From Acidobacteriota bacterium (GTDB lineage: Bacteria; Acidobacteriota; Terriglobia; Acidiferrales; UBA7541), in NCBI GenBank assembly GCA_003165465.1, contig PLUM01000083.1, forward strand, positions 156 through 64,155: DNA of 64,000 nucleotides. Direction: 5' to 3'. Made by a program: the position numbers and the translations under genes. Positions 39,741 through 48,222 of the stretch are shown in pieces. How positions within the stretch are numbered: position 1 is the stretch's first letter; every line of letters begins with the position of its first letter. Under the pieces are notes generated by a model, which was not told the DNA's origin, made no database searches, and saw only the letters and a program-made list of their open reading frames with translations.

Positions 39741-41225
39741 CTACTTTTTCTTCTTCGCGTGCGGTTTTGGCTGCGGCTTGGGTTTTGACTTTTTCGCGGG
39801 AGCCGATTTTCCCGGCGCCATGCGGTGCGGCTGTATTTTTACGGGAACCACCGCCACGCCCGATTCCGGCCTGCCGGACGGCTCGCTATTTTTTCTGGGC
39901 TTTTCCGGCTTTTTCTTTTCTTCCGGTTTTAGAACTGGTTCCTTAATCCCGGCCAGCTTTCTAAGGATTTTGGCGTGGTCCTCGGGCTTGCGGGCGCGGC
40001 CCAGAAGCTGCAACTGGAAGAAATCCTCGACGACCTTATCAAATTTCGGGCCACGCGCGACTCCCAGCAGTTCCAACTCCATGGCAACGCCTGGAAGGGC
40101 CTGCCGAATGGGCTTCCACTTATTAAAATACGTGCGAATTTTGCCGACGGCTTTTCCGTTGTTCGACTCAGCGAGAATGTAGGACAGCAAATCCAGCGGC
40201 GCCTTTCCCAGGAATGCGTAGGCGTCGCGCGGAGACGCCGTCTTGGGACCGGAGAGGAGCTTCACGAGTTTCAAGGCTTCCGGCTCCACATTCTGCACCG
40301 AGCGCAATTCCGAGGCGGGCAGCGACACGCGGTTGAGCACGGCCCTGCGCTCGCTGTCCTTGAGCCGGCCGAGAATCGCGACCGTGACCGGCGCAAACAG
40401 GCGCGGGCGCAGCCCCGAGTTCACCATATCCTCGCGCACGCGGAAGATGCGGTTGATCGCTTCGTAATCGGGATGCCGCTTTTCGAGAAGCGGGTGCACA
40501 ACGCCCAGCAGGTCATGCGATTCCCAGGACTTGAGGATCGCGGATGGCTTGTCTTCGCGGGCCACCTGCCGGAATTCGCTGCCGGCGTCGTCGAACGAAA
40601 TCGAATCTTGCAGCTTGCGCTCGATGGCAAGCTTGAACCACTCCTCAGTGCGCGACTCCATCTGAAAACTCATGCGCGCCGCGTAGCGCAGAGCGCGCAA
40701 GAGGCGCACGGGCTGGTTCGTAAAGCTATGAATGGAGAGCGCGCGAATCTCGCGCCGCTCCAGGTCCGCGAGGCCGTTGGTGGGATCGAGCAGCAGGCCG
40801 CGCGAATGCGGGTTCAAGGAAATCGCTATGGCATTGATCGAAAAATCGCGCCGCCTCAAATCCTCGGTGATGGCGGAAAACCGAGTTTCAGGTTTCACTC
40901 CGGGGCGCGCGTAAATATCCTCGCGCGCCGCCGAAATGCTCGCGTCCACTTCCCCGGCCAGAAGCAATTCTGTGGCGCGCCGCGATTCGTCCTCGCGCGT
41001 CACGACGGCTCCCCCCTTCTCCAGTTCACGAACGATGCGTGACGGGTTTCCCTCGACCGTGAAATCCAGATCGCGGATGGGCATTCCCGAGATCACGTCC
41101 CGCACGGCGCCGCCGACGAGATACAGATTGGACTCGAACTCCACCGCAAGCTCCTGGATGCGAACCATTGCGGCCCGCTGTTCCGGGGAAAACCGGCTTT
41201 CCAGCTGAAACATGTAATCTGGCAT
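39741..41225 (-). CDS. CCA-adding-type tRNA nucleotidyltransferase family protein
   Basis: A 494-residue protein of the class-II poly(A) polymerase/CCA-adding family. Motif A is LVGGAVRD, the metal site is RDLDFTVEG, and RRRDFSINAIA with DPTNGLADLERREIRAL and RLLRALRYAARMSF completes the head and neck. The body domain (about residues 190-420) is longer than in minimal enzymes. The last 65 residues are very rich in Lys and Pro (KKPEKPRKNSEP, KPKPQPKPHAKKKK) and likely disordered and RNA-binding. It probably repairs or matures tRNA 3' ends; a poly(A) polymerase role cannot be excluded from sequence alone. Confidence 0.88.
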   Translation of the reverse strand: MPDYMFQLESRFSPEQRAAMVRIQELAVEFESNLYLVGGAVRDVISGMPIRDLDFTVEGNPSRIVRELEKGGAVVTREDESRRATELLLAGEVDASISAAREDIYARPGVKPETRFSAITEDLRRRDFSINAIAISLNPHSRGLLLDPTNGLADLERREIRALSIHSFTNQPVRLLRALRYAARMSFQMESRTEEWFKLAIERKLQDSISFDDAGSEFRQVAREDKPSAILKSWESHDLLGVVHPLLEKRHPDYEAINRIFRVREDMVNSGLRPRLFAPVTVAILGRLKDSERRAVLNRVSLPASELRSVQNVEPEALKLVKLLSGPKTASPRDAYAFLGKAPLDLLSYILAESNNGKAVGKIRTYFNKWKPIRQALPGVAMELELLGVARGPKFDKVVEDFFQLQLLGRARKPEDHAKILRKLAGIKEPVLKPEEKKKPEKPRKNSEPSGRPESGVAVVPVKIQPHRMAPGKSAPAKKSKPKPQPKPHAKKKK

Positions 41226-41329
41226 GCGTTTACCGTCCTCGGCCGAAGACGACGTTCACAGTTCCGCGTCTCCGCACCCGATCGATTTTAGTTCTCCACG
41301 GACAGGTTCCGTGGATTGGCATTTGGCCT

Positions 41330-42229
41330 TCACGCGCGCGGGTGATGCGCCTTATAAATCTGCTTCAAGCGCTCCTCGACCACGTGCGTGTAAATCTGAG
41401 TCGTGGAAATATCCGCATGGCCCAGCATGAGCTGAACCGAGCGGAGGTCCGCACCCCCTTCCAGCAGGTGCGTGGCAAAACTGTGGCGCAATTTGTGCGG
41501 CGTAAGACGCCCGCGCAAACCCAGACGAACTCCATAATCGTGCAGAATCTTCCAAATACCCACGCGGCTGAGTCTTCGGCCAATCCGCGTCAGAAACAAT
41601 GCCTGATGGTGCGGCGCGGGACTCAACGGCCTGGCGAATTTCGGACGGCCATGTTCCAGATACTGCTCGACCGACGTGATGGCCTTGCGCCCGATGGGCA
41701 CCAGGCGCTCCTTATCCCCCTTGCCAATACACCGAACGCAGCCCGTGCGCATGTCAATATCCGAAATGCGCAGGCTGAGCAATTCGGAAACCCGCAGCCC
41801 CGTGGAGTACAACACCTCGAGCATGGCCCGGTCCCGCAATCCGATCGGCGTCGCCAGGTTCGGGGCCTCCAGCAGCTTGTCGATTTCATCCACGCGCAGA
41901 TACGTCGGCAGGCTGCTCCGGATTTTCGGCGACTCCAGATTCTCCGTCGGGTCCACGCGGACCATCTCTTCCATCATCGCGAATTTATACAATCCCCGGA
42001 GCGAGACCAGATACCTCGCCACGGAGCGGCTGTCCATCTTTTCCTTGTACAAGCCGGAAAGAAAGTCGACGATGTCCTCGCGGGTAACGTCCTCCATTCG
42101 TTCTTTCTGGCGTTTCCGGAGAAATTTGACGAATCTCTGGAGATCGCGCGCATAGGCCAGCATGGTATTGTGCGCAAGCCCTCGCTCGACGCGCAAGTAA
42201 CTCAGATAGGCATGGATGGTCGTTTCCAT
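41330..42229 (-). CDS. xerD: Site-specific tyrosine recombinase XerD
   Basis: A 299-residue recombinase of normal Xer length. An N-terminal SAM-like domain (IHAYLSYLRVERGLAHNTMLAYARDL) precedes the catalytic domain: Arg in STGLRVSELL, Lys in GKGDKERLVP, HKLRHSFATHLLEGGADLR, LGHADISTTQIYTHV with the nucleophilic Tyr. It resolves chromosome dimers at dif. It follows murJ by 6 bp, so the two are an operon. Its sequence is clearly different from the element integrase at 57252. Confidence 0.93.
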   Translation of the reverse strand: METTIHAYLSYLRVERGLAHNTMLAYARDLQRFVKFLRKRQKERMEDVTREDIVDFLSGLYKEKMDSRSVARYLVSLRGLYKFAMMEEMVRVDPTENLESPKIRSSLPTYLRVDEIDKLLEAPNLATPIGLRDRAMLEVLYSTGLRVSELLSLRISDIDMRTGCVRCIGKGDKERLVPIGRKAITSVEQYLEHGRPKFARPLSPAPHHQALFLTRIGRRLSRVGIWKILHDYGVRLGLRGRLTPHKLRHSFATHLLEGGADLRSVQLMLGHADISTTQIYTHVVEERLKQIYKAHHPRA

Positions 42230-42235
42230 GGTCGC

Positions 42236-43855
42236 TTAACCCGAGGCTCCCCGCTTGCCCGGGTCCGGTCCGGCCGCTCGAAAGGCGATGCCGTACACCT
42301 CTCCGATTTCGTCGCAACCCAAGGCCCAGGCGATGCCCAAATAGATGAGCGTGGCCGAGCCGATCAGCGCGATAAAAACGAGCAGCCGGGGCAGAAATCG
42401 CTCGATGCTGTCAAACTGTGAATAGCGCAGCGCGCCCCAGCAGAAGACGCCCATCGCGGTCGCGCAGACCGCAATTTTAGACAGGGATGTGGCAATCTCC
42501 CGCGTTCCCAGCCGCCCGAATCGCAAACGAAAAATAACAAATAATGCGAATACATTGAAGTAGCCCGCCAGGGCGCTGGCCAGGGCGGGCCCGCCGTTTT
42601 TCAGCTTGGCAAAGAAATAGAAAAGGAAAATAAAATTCAGCGCGATGTTCGCAATCATGCTGAACACCGCCACGCGCACCGGCGTCCGCGTGTCCTGCGT
42701 CGAATAAAATGCCGGAACGATCAATTTGACGGCCGCGAAAGCCGGCAGCCCCATGGAATAATATAGCAGCGCGCGCGCCGTCAGGCGCGTGGACTCGGCC
42801 ACAAACCGGCCATGCTGGAACAAAACCTGCACGATCGGCTCGCGCAGGATCACCAGACCCACCGCCGCCGGAATCGTGATGAACGACACGATCCGCAGGG
42901 AGAAAAGAAACGTCTTCTTCATCCCCTCATAATCTCCGGCCGAAGCCTGATGCGACATCATTGGCAGAATGGCCGTCGCCACGGCAATGGCGTATCCCCC
43001 CAGCACGAGTTCGGTGACGCGGTCGGCCACGTAGAGGGAAACCAGGCTGCCTTCGGGCATCACCTTGGCGTTCGCAAAAATCGTGTCCACCAGCAGGTTG
43101 ATCTGCGCGATGCCGATGCCGATAAATCCGGGAACCATCAGCCGCGCCACGCGCCGCACTCCCGGATCGCTGAACGACACGGAAAACTGGAAGTTCATTC
43201 CCCGCTTGACCAATTGCGGAACCTGCAAAAAGAACTGAAAGATGCCTCCGACCAGCACACCCACCGCAAGTGCTGCCGCGGGACTGGAAAAATGCCGCCA
43301 TACAATGGCTGCCGAGAAGACAATAAAGGAGATATTCAACAAAATCGGTGTGGCCGCCGGCAATCCAAAAACATGAAAGCAATTCAATATGGCCATGGCC
43401 ATGGCGGCCATTCCAATGAACAGAATGTATGGAAACATCAGGCGATTCAAATAGATCGCTTCCACCTGCACCTGATTCTTTCCGAACATGGAGAAGAACC
43501 GTACAAAAAGTGGGGAGAAAATGACGCCCAGCACCGTCAGCGCCGCCAAAATCACGCAAAAGGTCCAGAACAAGCGGTTTGCAAATGCCCAGGTCTCTTC
43601 CTTGCTCCGATTCCGCATGTAATCGGTAAAGACGGGAATGAAGGACGCCGTCATCGAACCTTCCCCCACCAGACGACGCAGGATGTTCGGAATCCGGTAC
43701 GCCAACACAAAAGAGTCGGCAATGCCCGTCGTTCCGAGGAGAAGGGTTAAGCGCTCGTCGCGGACATAGCCGAGAATCCGGCTAACCAGCGTGATGATGG
43801 TGATGATGGAAGCAGATTTGAGGATCTGCCTCTTATGGGTGATGGTTTCGGTCAA
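42236..43855 (-). CDS. murJ: Lipid II flippase MurJ
   Basis: A 539-residue membrane protein with about 14 hydrophobic segments, as expected for MurJ of the MVF family. It begins at TTG with SASIITIITLVSRILGYVRDERLTLLLG, then FVLAYRIPNILRRLVGEGSMTASFIPVF, a family signature with the conserved Arg residues of the central cavity. It flips lipid II across the inner membrane for peptidoglycan synthesis. xerD follows 6 bp downstream. Confidence 0.95.
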   Translation of the reverse strand: MTETITHKRQILKSASIITIITLVSRILGYVRDERLTLLLGTTGIADSFVLAYRIPNILRRLVGEGSMTASFIPVFTDYMRNRSKEETWAFANRLFWTFCVILAALTVLGVIFSPLFVRFFSMFGKNQVQVEAIYLNRLMFPYILFIGMAAMAMAILNCFHVFGLPAATPILLNISFIVFSAAIVWRHFSSPAAALAVGVLVGGIFQFFLQVPQLVKRGMNFQFSVSFSDPGVRRVARLMVPGFIGIGIAQINLLVDTIFANAKVMPEGSLVSLYVADRVTELVLGGYAIAVATAILPMMSHQASAGDYEGMKKTFLFSLRIVSFITIPAAVGLVILREPIVQVLFQHGRFVAESTRLTARALLYYSMGLPAFAAVKLIVPAFYSTQDTRTPVRVAVFSMIANIALNFIFLFYFFAKLKNGGPALASALAGYFNVFALFVIFRLRFGRLGTREIATSLSKIAVCATAMGVFCWGALRYSQFDSIERFLPRLLVFIALIGSATLIYLGIAWALGCDEIGEVYGIAFRAAGPDPGKRGASG

Positions 43856-43908
43856 AAGAGTGAGGCCCCCGGTCCCAGCCTCCGTCTAAACCTTTGAAAA
43901 ATATGCAC

Positions 43909-43938
43909 TTGACAGAAAAATCCCGCTTAACATAACAT
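43909..43938 (+). promoter_or_regulatory. Predicted promoter TTGACA-N18-TAACAT
   Basis: A perfect TTGACA at 43909-43914 is followed after 18 bp by TAACAT at 43933-43938. Transcription would start near 43945, about 37 nt before the GTG start at 43982. It is divergent from murJ. Confidence 0.6.
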
Positions 43939-43981
43939 AGTTGCGCTCGACTCGCAAGGCCCGTGCTTCTGGACTCCAATC

Positions 43982-44464
43982 GTGAAACTACGCACACCAT
44001 CTTCCACGCATAAGAAAGTCATCGTGCGATTCTTCAATCGCAGCGTCCTGCGCGGATATCTGAACCCCGGCAAGCTGGGCGATGTGGAGACTCTGGAATT
44101 GCTCACGCCGGAAGGCGAACAGCGCGATTTTCCGGTGAAGGATGTGCGGAGCATTTATTTTGTCCGCGAATTTACCGACGATTTTGAACCCGAGCGCAAG
44201 GCATTTCTTTCCCGTCCCAAACTGGAAGGATTGTGGGTGCGCCTGAAATTTCGCGACGAGGACACGATCGAAGGCGTTGTCCCCAACGATCTGCTGTCGC
44301 TGCTGGATCGCGGCGTGCAAATCACTCCGCCCGACTTGCATGGCACGACGCTGAAGATTTTCATCCCGCGCAACGCGCTGACCGAGATGACCGTGCTCGG
44401 CGTCGTGGGAATTGCGCGGCGCAAGCCACCTGCTCCGCCGCAGCCCGTACTCTTTAACGATTGA
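43982..44464 (+). CDS. Conserved-looking hypothetical protein with a repeated beta module
   Basis: A 160-residue cytoplasmic protein starting at GTG. The first half (KKVIVRFFNRSVLRGYLNPGKL, LELLTPEGEQRDFPVKDVRSIYFVREF) and second half (GLWVRLKFRDEDTIEGVVPNDL, GVQITPPDL, LKIFIPRNALTEMTVLGVVG) each resemble a small barrel ending in a hydrophobic strand, like two Sm- or PilZ-like modules in tandem. Similar proteins occur in Acidobacteriota, but I know no function. A TTGACA promoter lies upstream. Confidence 0.6.
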   Translation: MKLRTPSSTHKKVIVRFFNRSVLRGYLNPGKLGDVETLELLTPEGEQRDFPVKDVRSIYFVREFTDDFEPERKAFLSRPKLEGLWVRLKFRDEDTIEGVVPNDLLSLLDRGVQITPPDLHGTTLKIFIPRNALTEMTVLGVVGIARRKPPAPPQPVLFND

Positions 44465-44511
44465 CCGTTATCGCGTAATCGTTAGCAACGGTTCCCGGGA
44501 TGAAGGGTTTC

Positions 44512-44593
44512 AGTTGCACAGGCTTCAGCCTGTGTTCTTTTGAATTTTCGCCTGCCGCAACGCAAAACCGCACAGGCTGAAGCCTGTGCCACT
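44512..44593. repeat. Dispersed palindromic repeat, locus 16
   Basis: A full-length element: AGTTGCACAGGCTTCAGCC, TGTGTTCTTTTGAATTTTCGCC, GCCGCAACGCAAAACCGCAC, GGCTGAAGCCTGTGCCACT. The inner part has drifted from the other copies. It lies between the hypothetical gene and lpxD. Confidence 0.88.
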
Positions 44594-44734
44594 GAAAAGC
44601 GTTTGTTAACGACCCCTTGCACTTCCCTTTTCGTCTCTTCCAATTTCGGCCATGAGCGGGAATGATGTAGAGTGAGCGGCAGGGCTGCGTGAATTCCGTA
44701 ATCCGCCGAACCAGCTTTTCCAGGAGATCGAAAC

Positions 44735-45784
44735 ATGAAACTCGGTGAACTGGCCGCGCGATTGGGCTGCAAACTGGAAGGTGACGAAACCGTGGAAGTG
44801 CGCGGCGTCGCGGGGATCGAAGCCGCCGAGGCCGGCGAAGTCACCTTTCTGTCGAATCCCAAATATTATCGCGAACTCGCGGGGACACGCGCTTCGGCCG
44901 TGTTCTTGGACGAAAAAGTGGTTCTCAAACGCGGCCCCGGAATGCCGCCGCTTGCCGCCCTGCGTTCGAGCAATCCGTATCTCGATTTTGCGCGGACGAT
45001 TGAATTCTTCCACACTCCCCTGAAGTACGCGCCGGGGATTCATCCGTCCGCAGTCGTGGCCAAGTCAGCAAAGATCGGCGAGGGGACGCACATCGGGCCG
45101 CACTGTTTCGTGGACGAAGGCGTTGAGATCGGGCGCAACGCGGTGCTACACAGCCTGGTGACGATTTACCGGAACGCGCGAATCGGCGACGATTTTCTCG
45201 CGCATTCGCAAACGGTGGTGCGAGAAGGCTGCACGATCGGAAACCGTGTGATCCTCCAAAACGGCGTGGTGATCGGAGGCGACGGCTTCGGCTTTGCCCG
45301 GCGCGCCGATGGGCAGTGGCACAAAATTATGCAGACCGCGCCCGTGGTGATCGAGGATGATGTGGAAATTCAGGCTAACTCGTGCATCGATCGCGCGACG
45401 GTCGGAGAAACGCGCATCCGGCGCGGCGCGAAGATCGACGATCTCGTGGTTGTCGGACATGCGTGCGATGTGGGCGAAGACGCCATTCTGTGCGGGCAGG
45501 TTGGACTGGCGGGATCGACGCGCGTCGGAAACCGCGCCATCCTCGCGGGACGCGTGGGCTCGGCAGGACACCTGGACATCGGCGATGGCGCGACCATCAC
45601 TTCGCAAAGCGGAGTGCCTTCGGACGTTCCGCCGGGAGCGATGTACTCGGGCTATCCCGCGATGGAAAATAAATTGTGGCTGAAAGCGATGGCCGCGCTC
45701 AAGCACTTGCCGGAATTGCAGAAAACGGTGCGACGCCTGGCTGAGGAATTGGGCCGGATAAAAGACGGCAAGGATCGAACTTAG
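44735..45784 (+). CDS. lpxD: UDP-3-O-(3-hydroxymyristoyl)glucosamine N-acyltransferase
   Basis: A 349-residue enzyme of lipid A synthesis, normal for LpxD. An N-terminal uridine-binding domain (LAARLGCKLEGDETVEVRGVAGIEAAEAGEVTFLSN) precedes a left-handed beta-helix of hexapeptide repeats (IGEGTHIGPHCFVDEGVEIG, GVVIGGDGFGF, IEDDVEIQANSCIDRAT). The catalytic His lies in VVVGHACDVGE. CAGGAGA stands before the ATG. The TAG stop overlaps the start of a palindromic repeat (TAGTGGCACAGG). No lpxA or fabZ is adjacent. Confidence 0.95.
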   Translation: MKLGELAARLGCKLEGDETVEVRGVAGIEAAEAGEVTFLSNPKYYRELAGTRASAVFLDEKVVLKRGPGMPPLAALRSSNPYLDFARTIEFFHTPLKYAPGIHPSAVVAKSAKIGEGTHIGPHCFVDEGVEIGRNAVLHSLVTIYRNARIGDDFLAHSQTVVREGCTIGNRVILQNGVVIGGDGFGFARRADGQWHKIMQTAPVVIEDDVEIQANSCIDRATVGETRIRRGAKIDDLVVVGHACDVGEDAILCGQVGLAGSTRVGNRAILAGRVGSAGHLDIGDGATITSQSGVPSDVPPGAMYSGYPAMENKLWLKAMAALKHLPELQKTVRRLAEELGRIKDGKDRT

Positions 45785-45863
45785 TGGCACAGGCTTCAGC
45801 CTGTGTGGTTTTGGTTTGTGGCCACCTAAATTCAAGAGAACACAGGCTGAAGCCTGCGCCACT
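45783..45863. repeat. Dispersed palindromic repeat, locus 17
   Basis: A full-length element: AGTGGCACAGGCTTCAGCC, TGTGTGGTTTTGGTTTGTGGCC, CCTAAATTCAAGAGAACAC, GGCTGAAGCCTGCGCCACT. Its first two bases are the last two bases of the lpxD stop codon. Confidence 0.9.
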
Positions 45864-45935
45864 TCAACGAAACAACTCAATAGAATTACAAAACTCTTAC
45901 AGTCGGATTCCCTGCGCTATGCGAAAACAGATGAT

Positions 45936-47357
45936 ATGAGCGATTATCCCACGATCATTCAGGGCGGCATGGGTGCGGGCGTTTCCAATTGGCGTCTTGC
46001 GCAAGCGGTATCCGAACTCGGCCATCTCGGCGTTGTTTCCGGCACGGCACTCGATCAGATCCTTGCCCGGCGCTTGCAGGACGGCGATCCCGGCGGAGAC
46101 ATGCGCCGCGCGCTCGATCATTTCCCCTTCCCCGAAATGGCGGAGCGCATACGCCAGGAATACTACATCCCCGGCGGCAAGGCCGAGCGAACGCCCTATA
46201 AAAATTTGCCCTTGCTTCAGAAAGACGGCCCGCGGGAACGCGAAGAGTTGTGTATCGCGGCCAACTTTGTCGAAGTGTTTCTCGCCCGCGAAGGCCACAA
46301 CCATCCGGTAGGCATCAACTACCTGGAAAAAATTCAGATTCCGCACCTGCCATCGATCTACGGTGCGATGCTTGCCGGAGTCGGCTACATCCTGATGGGC
46401 GCGGGCATACCCGTAAAAATCCCCGGCGTGCTGGACAGCTTTGTGCATCACCGGGCCGCAACCTATCCGCTGCACGTCGTCGGTGCGCAGAAGGGCGAGG
46501 AAGCGGAAATGTCGTTCGATCCCGCTCAGTTCATGGAAGGCAGTCTTCCGCCGCTCGCCCGTCCCCGGTTTCTGGCCATCATTGCCTCCAATGTATTGGC
46601 TGCGGCGATTCTCAAGCGCGCCAACGGCAGCGTGGAAGGATTCATCATCGAAGGGCCCACGGCCGGAGGACACAACGCGCCGCCTCGCGGAAAATTGCAG
46701 CTGGACGAAAACGGCGAAGCGATCTACGGAGAGCGAGACCTCGTTGACACCGAAAAAATTCGCCAGCTGGGACTCCCCTTCTGGCTTGCCGGCGGATACG
46801 GCTCGCCGGAAAAATTGCGCGAAGCCCTGAGCCTGGGCGCCGCCGGGATTCAGGTAGGGACTGCATTCGCATTTTGCGAGGAGTCCGGCATAAGAGAAGA
46901 CTACAAGCAGGCGGTCCTAGAAAAAGTCGCCTCATCCGGCGCGCGAGTGACGACCGATTCGTCGGCCTCGCCCACAAGTTTTCCGTTCAAGGTCGTCCGA
47001 CTGGAAGGCACTTTGTCCGAAAACGAAGTCTATCAAGCAAGGCCCCGGATCTGCGATCTCGGATATTTGCGCGAATCCTACCGGACACCCGAAGGCGAGA
47101 TTGGCCACCGCTGCTCGGCCGAGCCGCTGACGGTCTACGCGAGCAAGGGCGGCAAACCGGAAGACACGTCCGGAAAACGCTGCCTGTGCAACGCGCTGCT
47201 CGCGACGATCGGACTTTCCCAGGTGCGCAACGGAAAATTAACGGAGGCGGGCGTGATTACCTCCGGCAACGACCTGACCACAATCGGCCGCTTTCTGCCG
47301 CCCGACGGGCTGCATTACAACGCCGCAGACGTGATCGCAAAACTTCTCCACGATTGA
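45936..47357 (+). CDS. Nitronate monooxygenase-like FMN enzyme
   Basis: A 473-residue protein starting at ATG 45936; the frame upstream only crosses a repeat. It opens with YPTIIQGGMGAGVSNWRLAQAVS, the phosphate and flavin loop of the nitropropane dioxygenase/nitronate monooxygenase TIM-barrel family. IIEGPTAGGHNAPPRG carries the His expected to act as base, and LAGGYGSPE with GIQVGTAFAFCEESG binds the FMN phosphate. It is longer than typical 330-residue enzymes, with about 130 extra C-terminal residues containing three Cys (ICDLGY, HRCSAE, KRCLCNA), and so resembles the longer PfaD-related branch. The substrate is unknown. Confidence 0.82.
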   Translation: MSDYPTIIQGGMGAGVSNWRLAQAVSELGHLGVVSGTALDQILARRLQDGDPGGDMRRALDHFPFPEMAERIRQEYYIPGGKAERTPYKNLPLLQKDGPREREELCIAANFVEVFLAREGHNHPVGINYLEKIQIPHLPSIYGAMLAGVGYILMGAGIPVKIPGVLDSFVHHRAATYPLHVVGAQKGEEAEMSFDPAQFMEGSLPPLARPRFLAIIASNVLAAAILKRANGSVEGFIIEGPTAGGHNAPPRGKLQLDENGEAIYGERDLVDTEKIRQLGLPFWLAGGYGSPEKLREALSLGAAGIQVGTAFAFCEESGIREDYKQAVLEKVASSGARVTTDSSASPTSFPFKVVRLEGTLSENEVYQARPRICDLGYLRESYRTPEGEIGHRCSAEPLTVYASKGGKPEDTSGKRCLCNALLATIGLSQVRNGKLTEAGVITSGNDLTTIGRFLPPDGLHYNAADVIAKLLHD

Positions 47358-47410
47358 CGATTCCCCGCGCTTCCCACAACCGGAGCAATGAGCCGTGCGT
47401 GCGATGAATC

Positions 47411-47487
47411 GTAGCGCCGGCGTCTCGCCGGCGGTTTTTACAATCTCGACACATCGCGAAACCTGCCGACGAGACGCCGGCGCTACT
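47411..47487. repeat. Dispersed palindromic repeat, locus 18 (GCCGGCGTCTCG subtype)
   Basis: Arms GTAGCGCCGGCGTCTCGCCGGC and GACGAGACGCCGGCGCTACT around an AT-richer centre. It is related to loci 5 and 6. It lies in the gap between the nitronate monooxygenase-like gene and the next gene, in the position of a terminator. Confidence 0.87.
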
Positions 47488-47577
47488 AAAACCTTCGTTC
47501 TTTGCAGGCTCAATAAATTTAATTTCACCTCCTGAAATAATTCTCCAGAAATTCCATTCCACAAAATTCGCGAGCAA

Positions 47578-47586
47578 TGCTATACA
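47578..47586 (+). promoter_or_regulatory. Extended -10 promoter TGCTATACA
   Basis: TG at 47578-47579 and TATACA at 47581-47586 form an extended -10 element. The expected start is near 47593, followed at once by the palindrome at 47596-47613. No clear -35 box is present. Confidence 0.4.
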
Positions 47587-47595
47587 TTACGGGCG

Positions 47596-47613
47596 TTTCC
47601 GTACGTATGGAAA
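47596..47613 (+). promoter_or_regulatory. Palindrome TTTCCGTACGTATGGAAA in a 5' leader
   Basis: An 18-bp palindrome with one mismatched pair, ending 12 bp before the ATG at 47626 and overlapping the ribosome-binding region (GGAAAGGGG). Its position fits an operator bound by a dimeric repressor, or a stem that hides the ribosome-binding site. Confidence 0.4.
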
Positions 47614-47625
47614 GGGGCTGAGAAC

Positions 47626-48201
47626 ATGAATCTGATGCTAGTGGCGCTGCTCTTTCTTCAGGCTATTCAGGCGAGCCCTCTGGTCGATAACGAATTCGTT
47701 CGCGTATTCAAAAACAGCGCGCCGTGCGCGACGGGCGAGGCCGCCTGCGGAGAGCGCGTGGTGCTGGCTCTCGGCCCCGTCGAGTTGAACGGGCAAAAGT
47801 TGGAGCGCGGCGACGTCCGGGAATTCAAGCCCGGAGAACGCTACGCTCCTCCCAAAACCGGAGATTACCTCGAAGTGGAAATTAAACCGGGGCATCCCAA
47901 GGGAATCGTCCCAGCAGCGGGGACGCCTCCGCCGCCGGACAACAAGATTCTGTACGCCGGAAAAGATTTCACCGTGTTTGAGGAAAAAATGGCCGTCGGT
48001 GAAATGAGTTCAGTTCACAGCCACAACCTGCGTTTGGCCATTTTCCTCAACCGAACGATGGTAGAGCAGTGGACGGATGGAAAATCGGAAACCCGGGAGC
48101 TCGTGCCCGATGTCGTGATCTGGAGGCCGGCGGTCGTCCATGCCTCCAAGGACGTAGGAACCGTTCCCATTCGCAATATCCTGATTGAATTCAAACCCTG
48201 A
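47626..48201 (+). CDS. Secreted cupin-like protein of unknown function
   Basis: A 191-residue protein with a short signal peptide (MNLMLVALLFLQAIQA). It seems to hold two related beta domains: residues about 18-90 (LVDNEFVRVFKN, ERGDVREFKPGERY) and about 105-190 (LYAGKDFTVFEEKMAVGEMSSVHSHN). The second has a partial cupin motif HSHN and a later VVIWRPAVVHAS, so one metal site is possible. Two Cys (SAPCATGEAACGE) probably form a disulfide. It is followed by a MetE-like gene 21 bp downstream. A palindrome and extended -10 promoter precede it. Confidence 0.65.
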   Translation: MNLMLVALLFLQAIQASPLVDNEFVRVFKNSAPCATGEAACGERVVLALGPVELNGQKLERGDVREFKPGERYAPPKTGDYLEVEIKPGHPKGIVPAAGTPPPPDNKILYAGKDFTVFEEKMAVGEMSSVHSHNLRLAIFLNRTMVEQWTDGKSETRELVPDVVIWRPAVVHASKDVGTVPIRNILIEFKP

Positions 48202-48222
48202 AATTCTACAGGACCGATCCCG

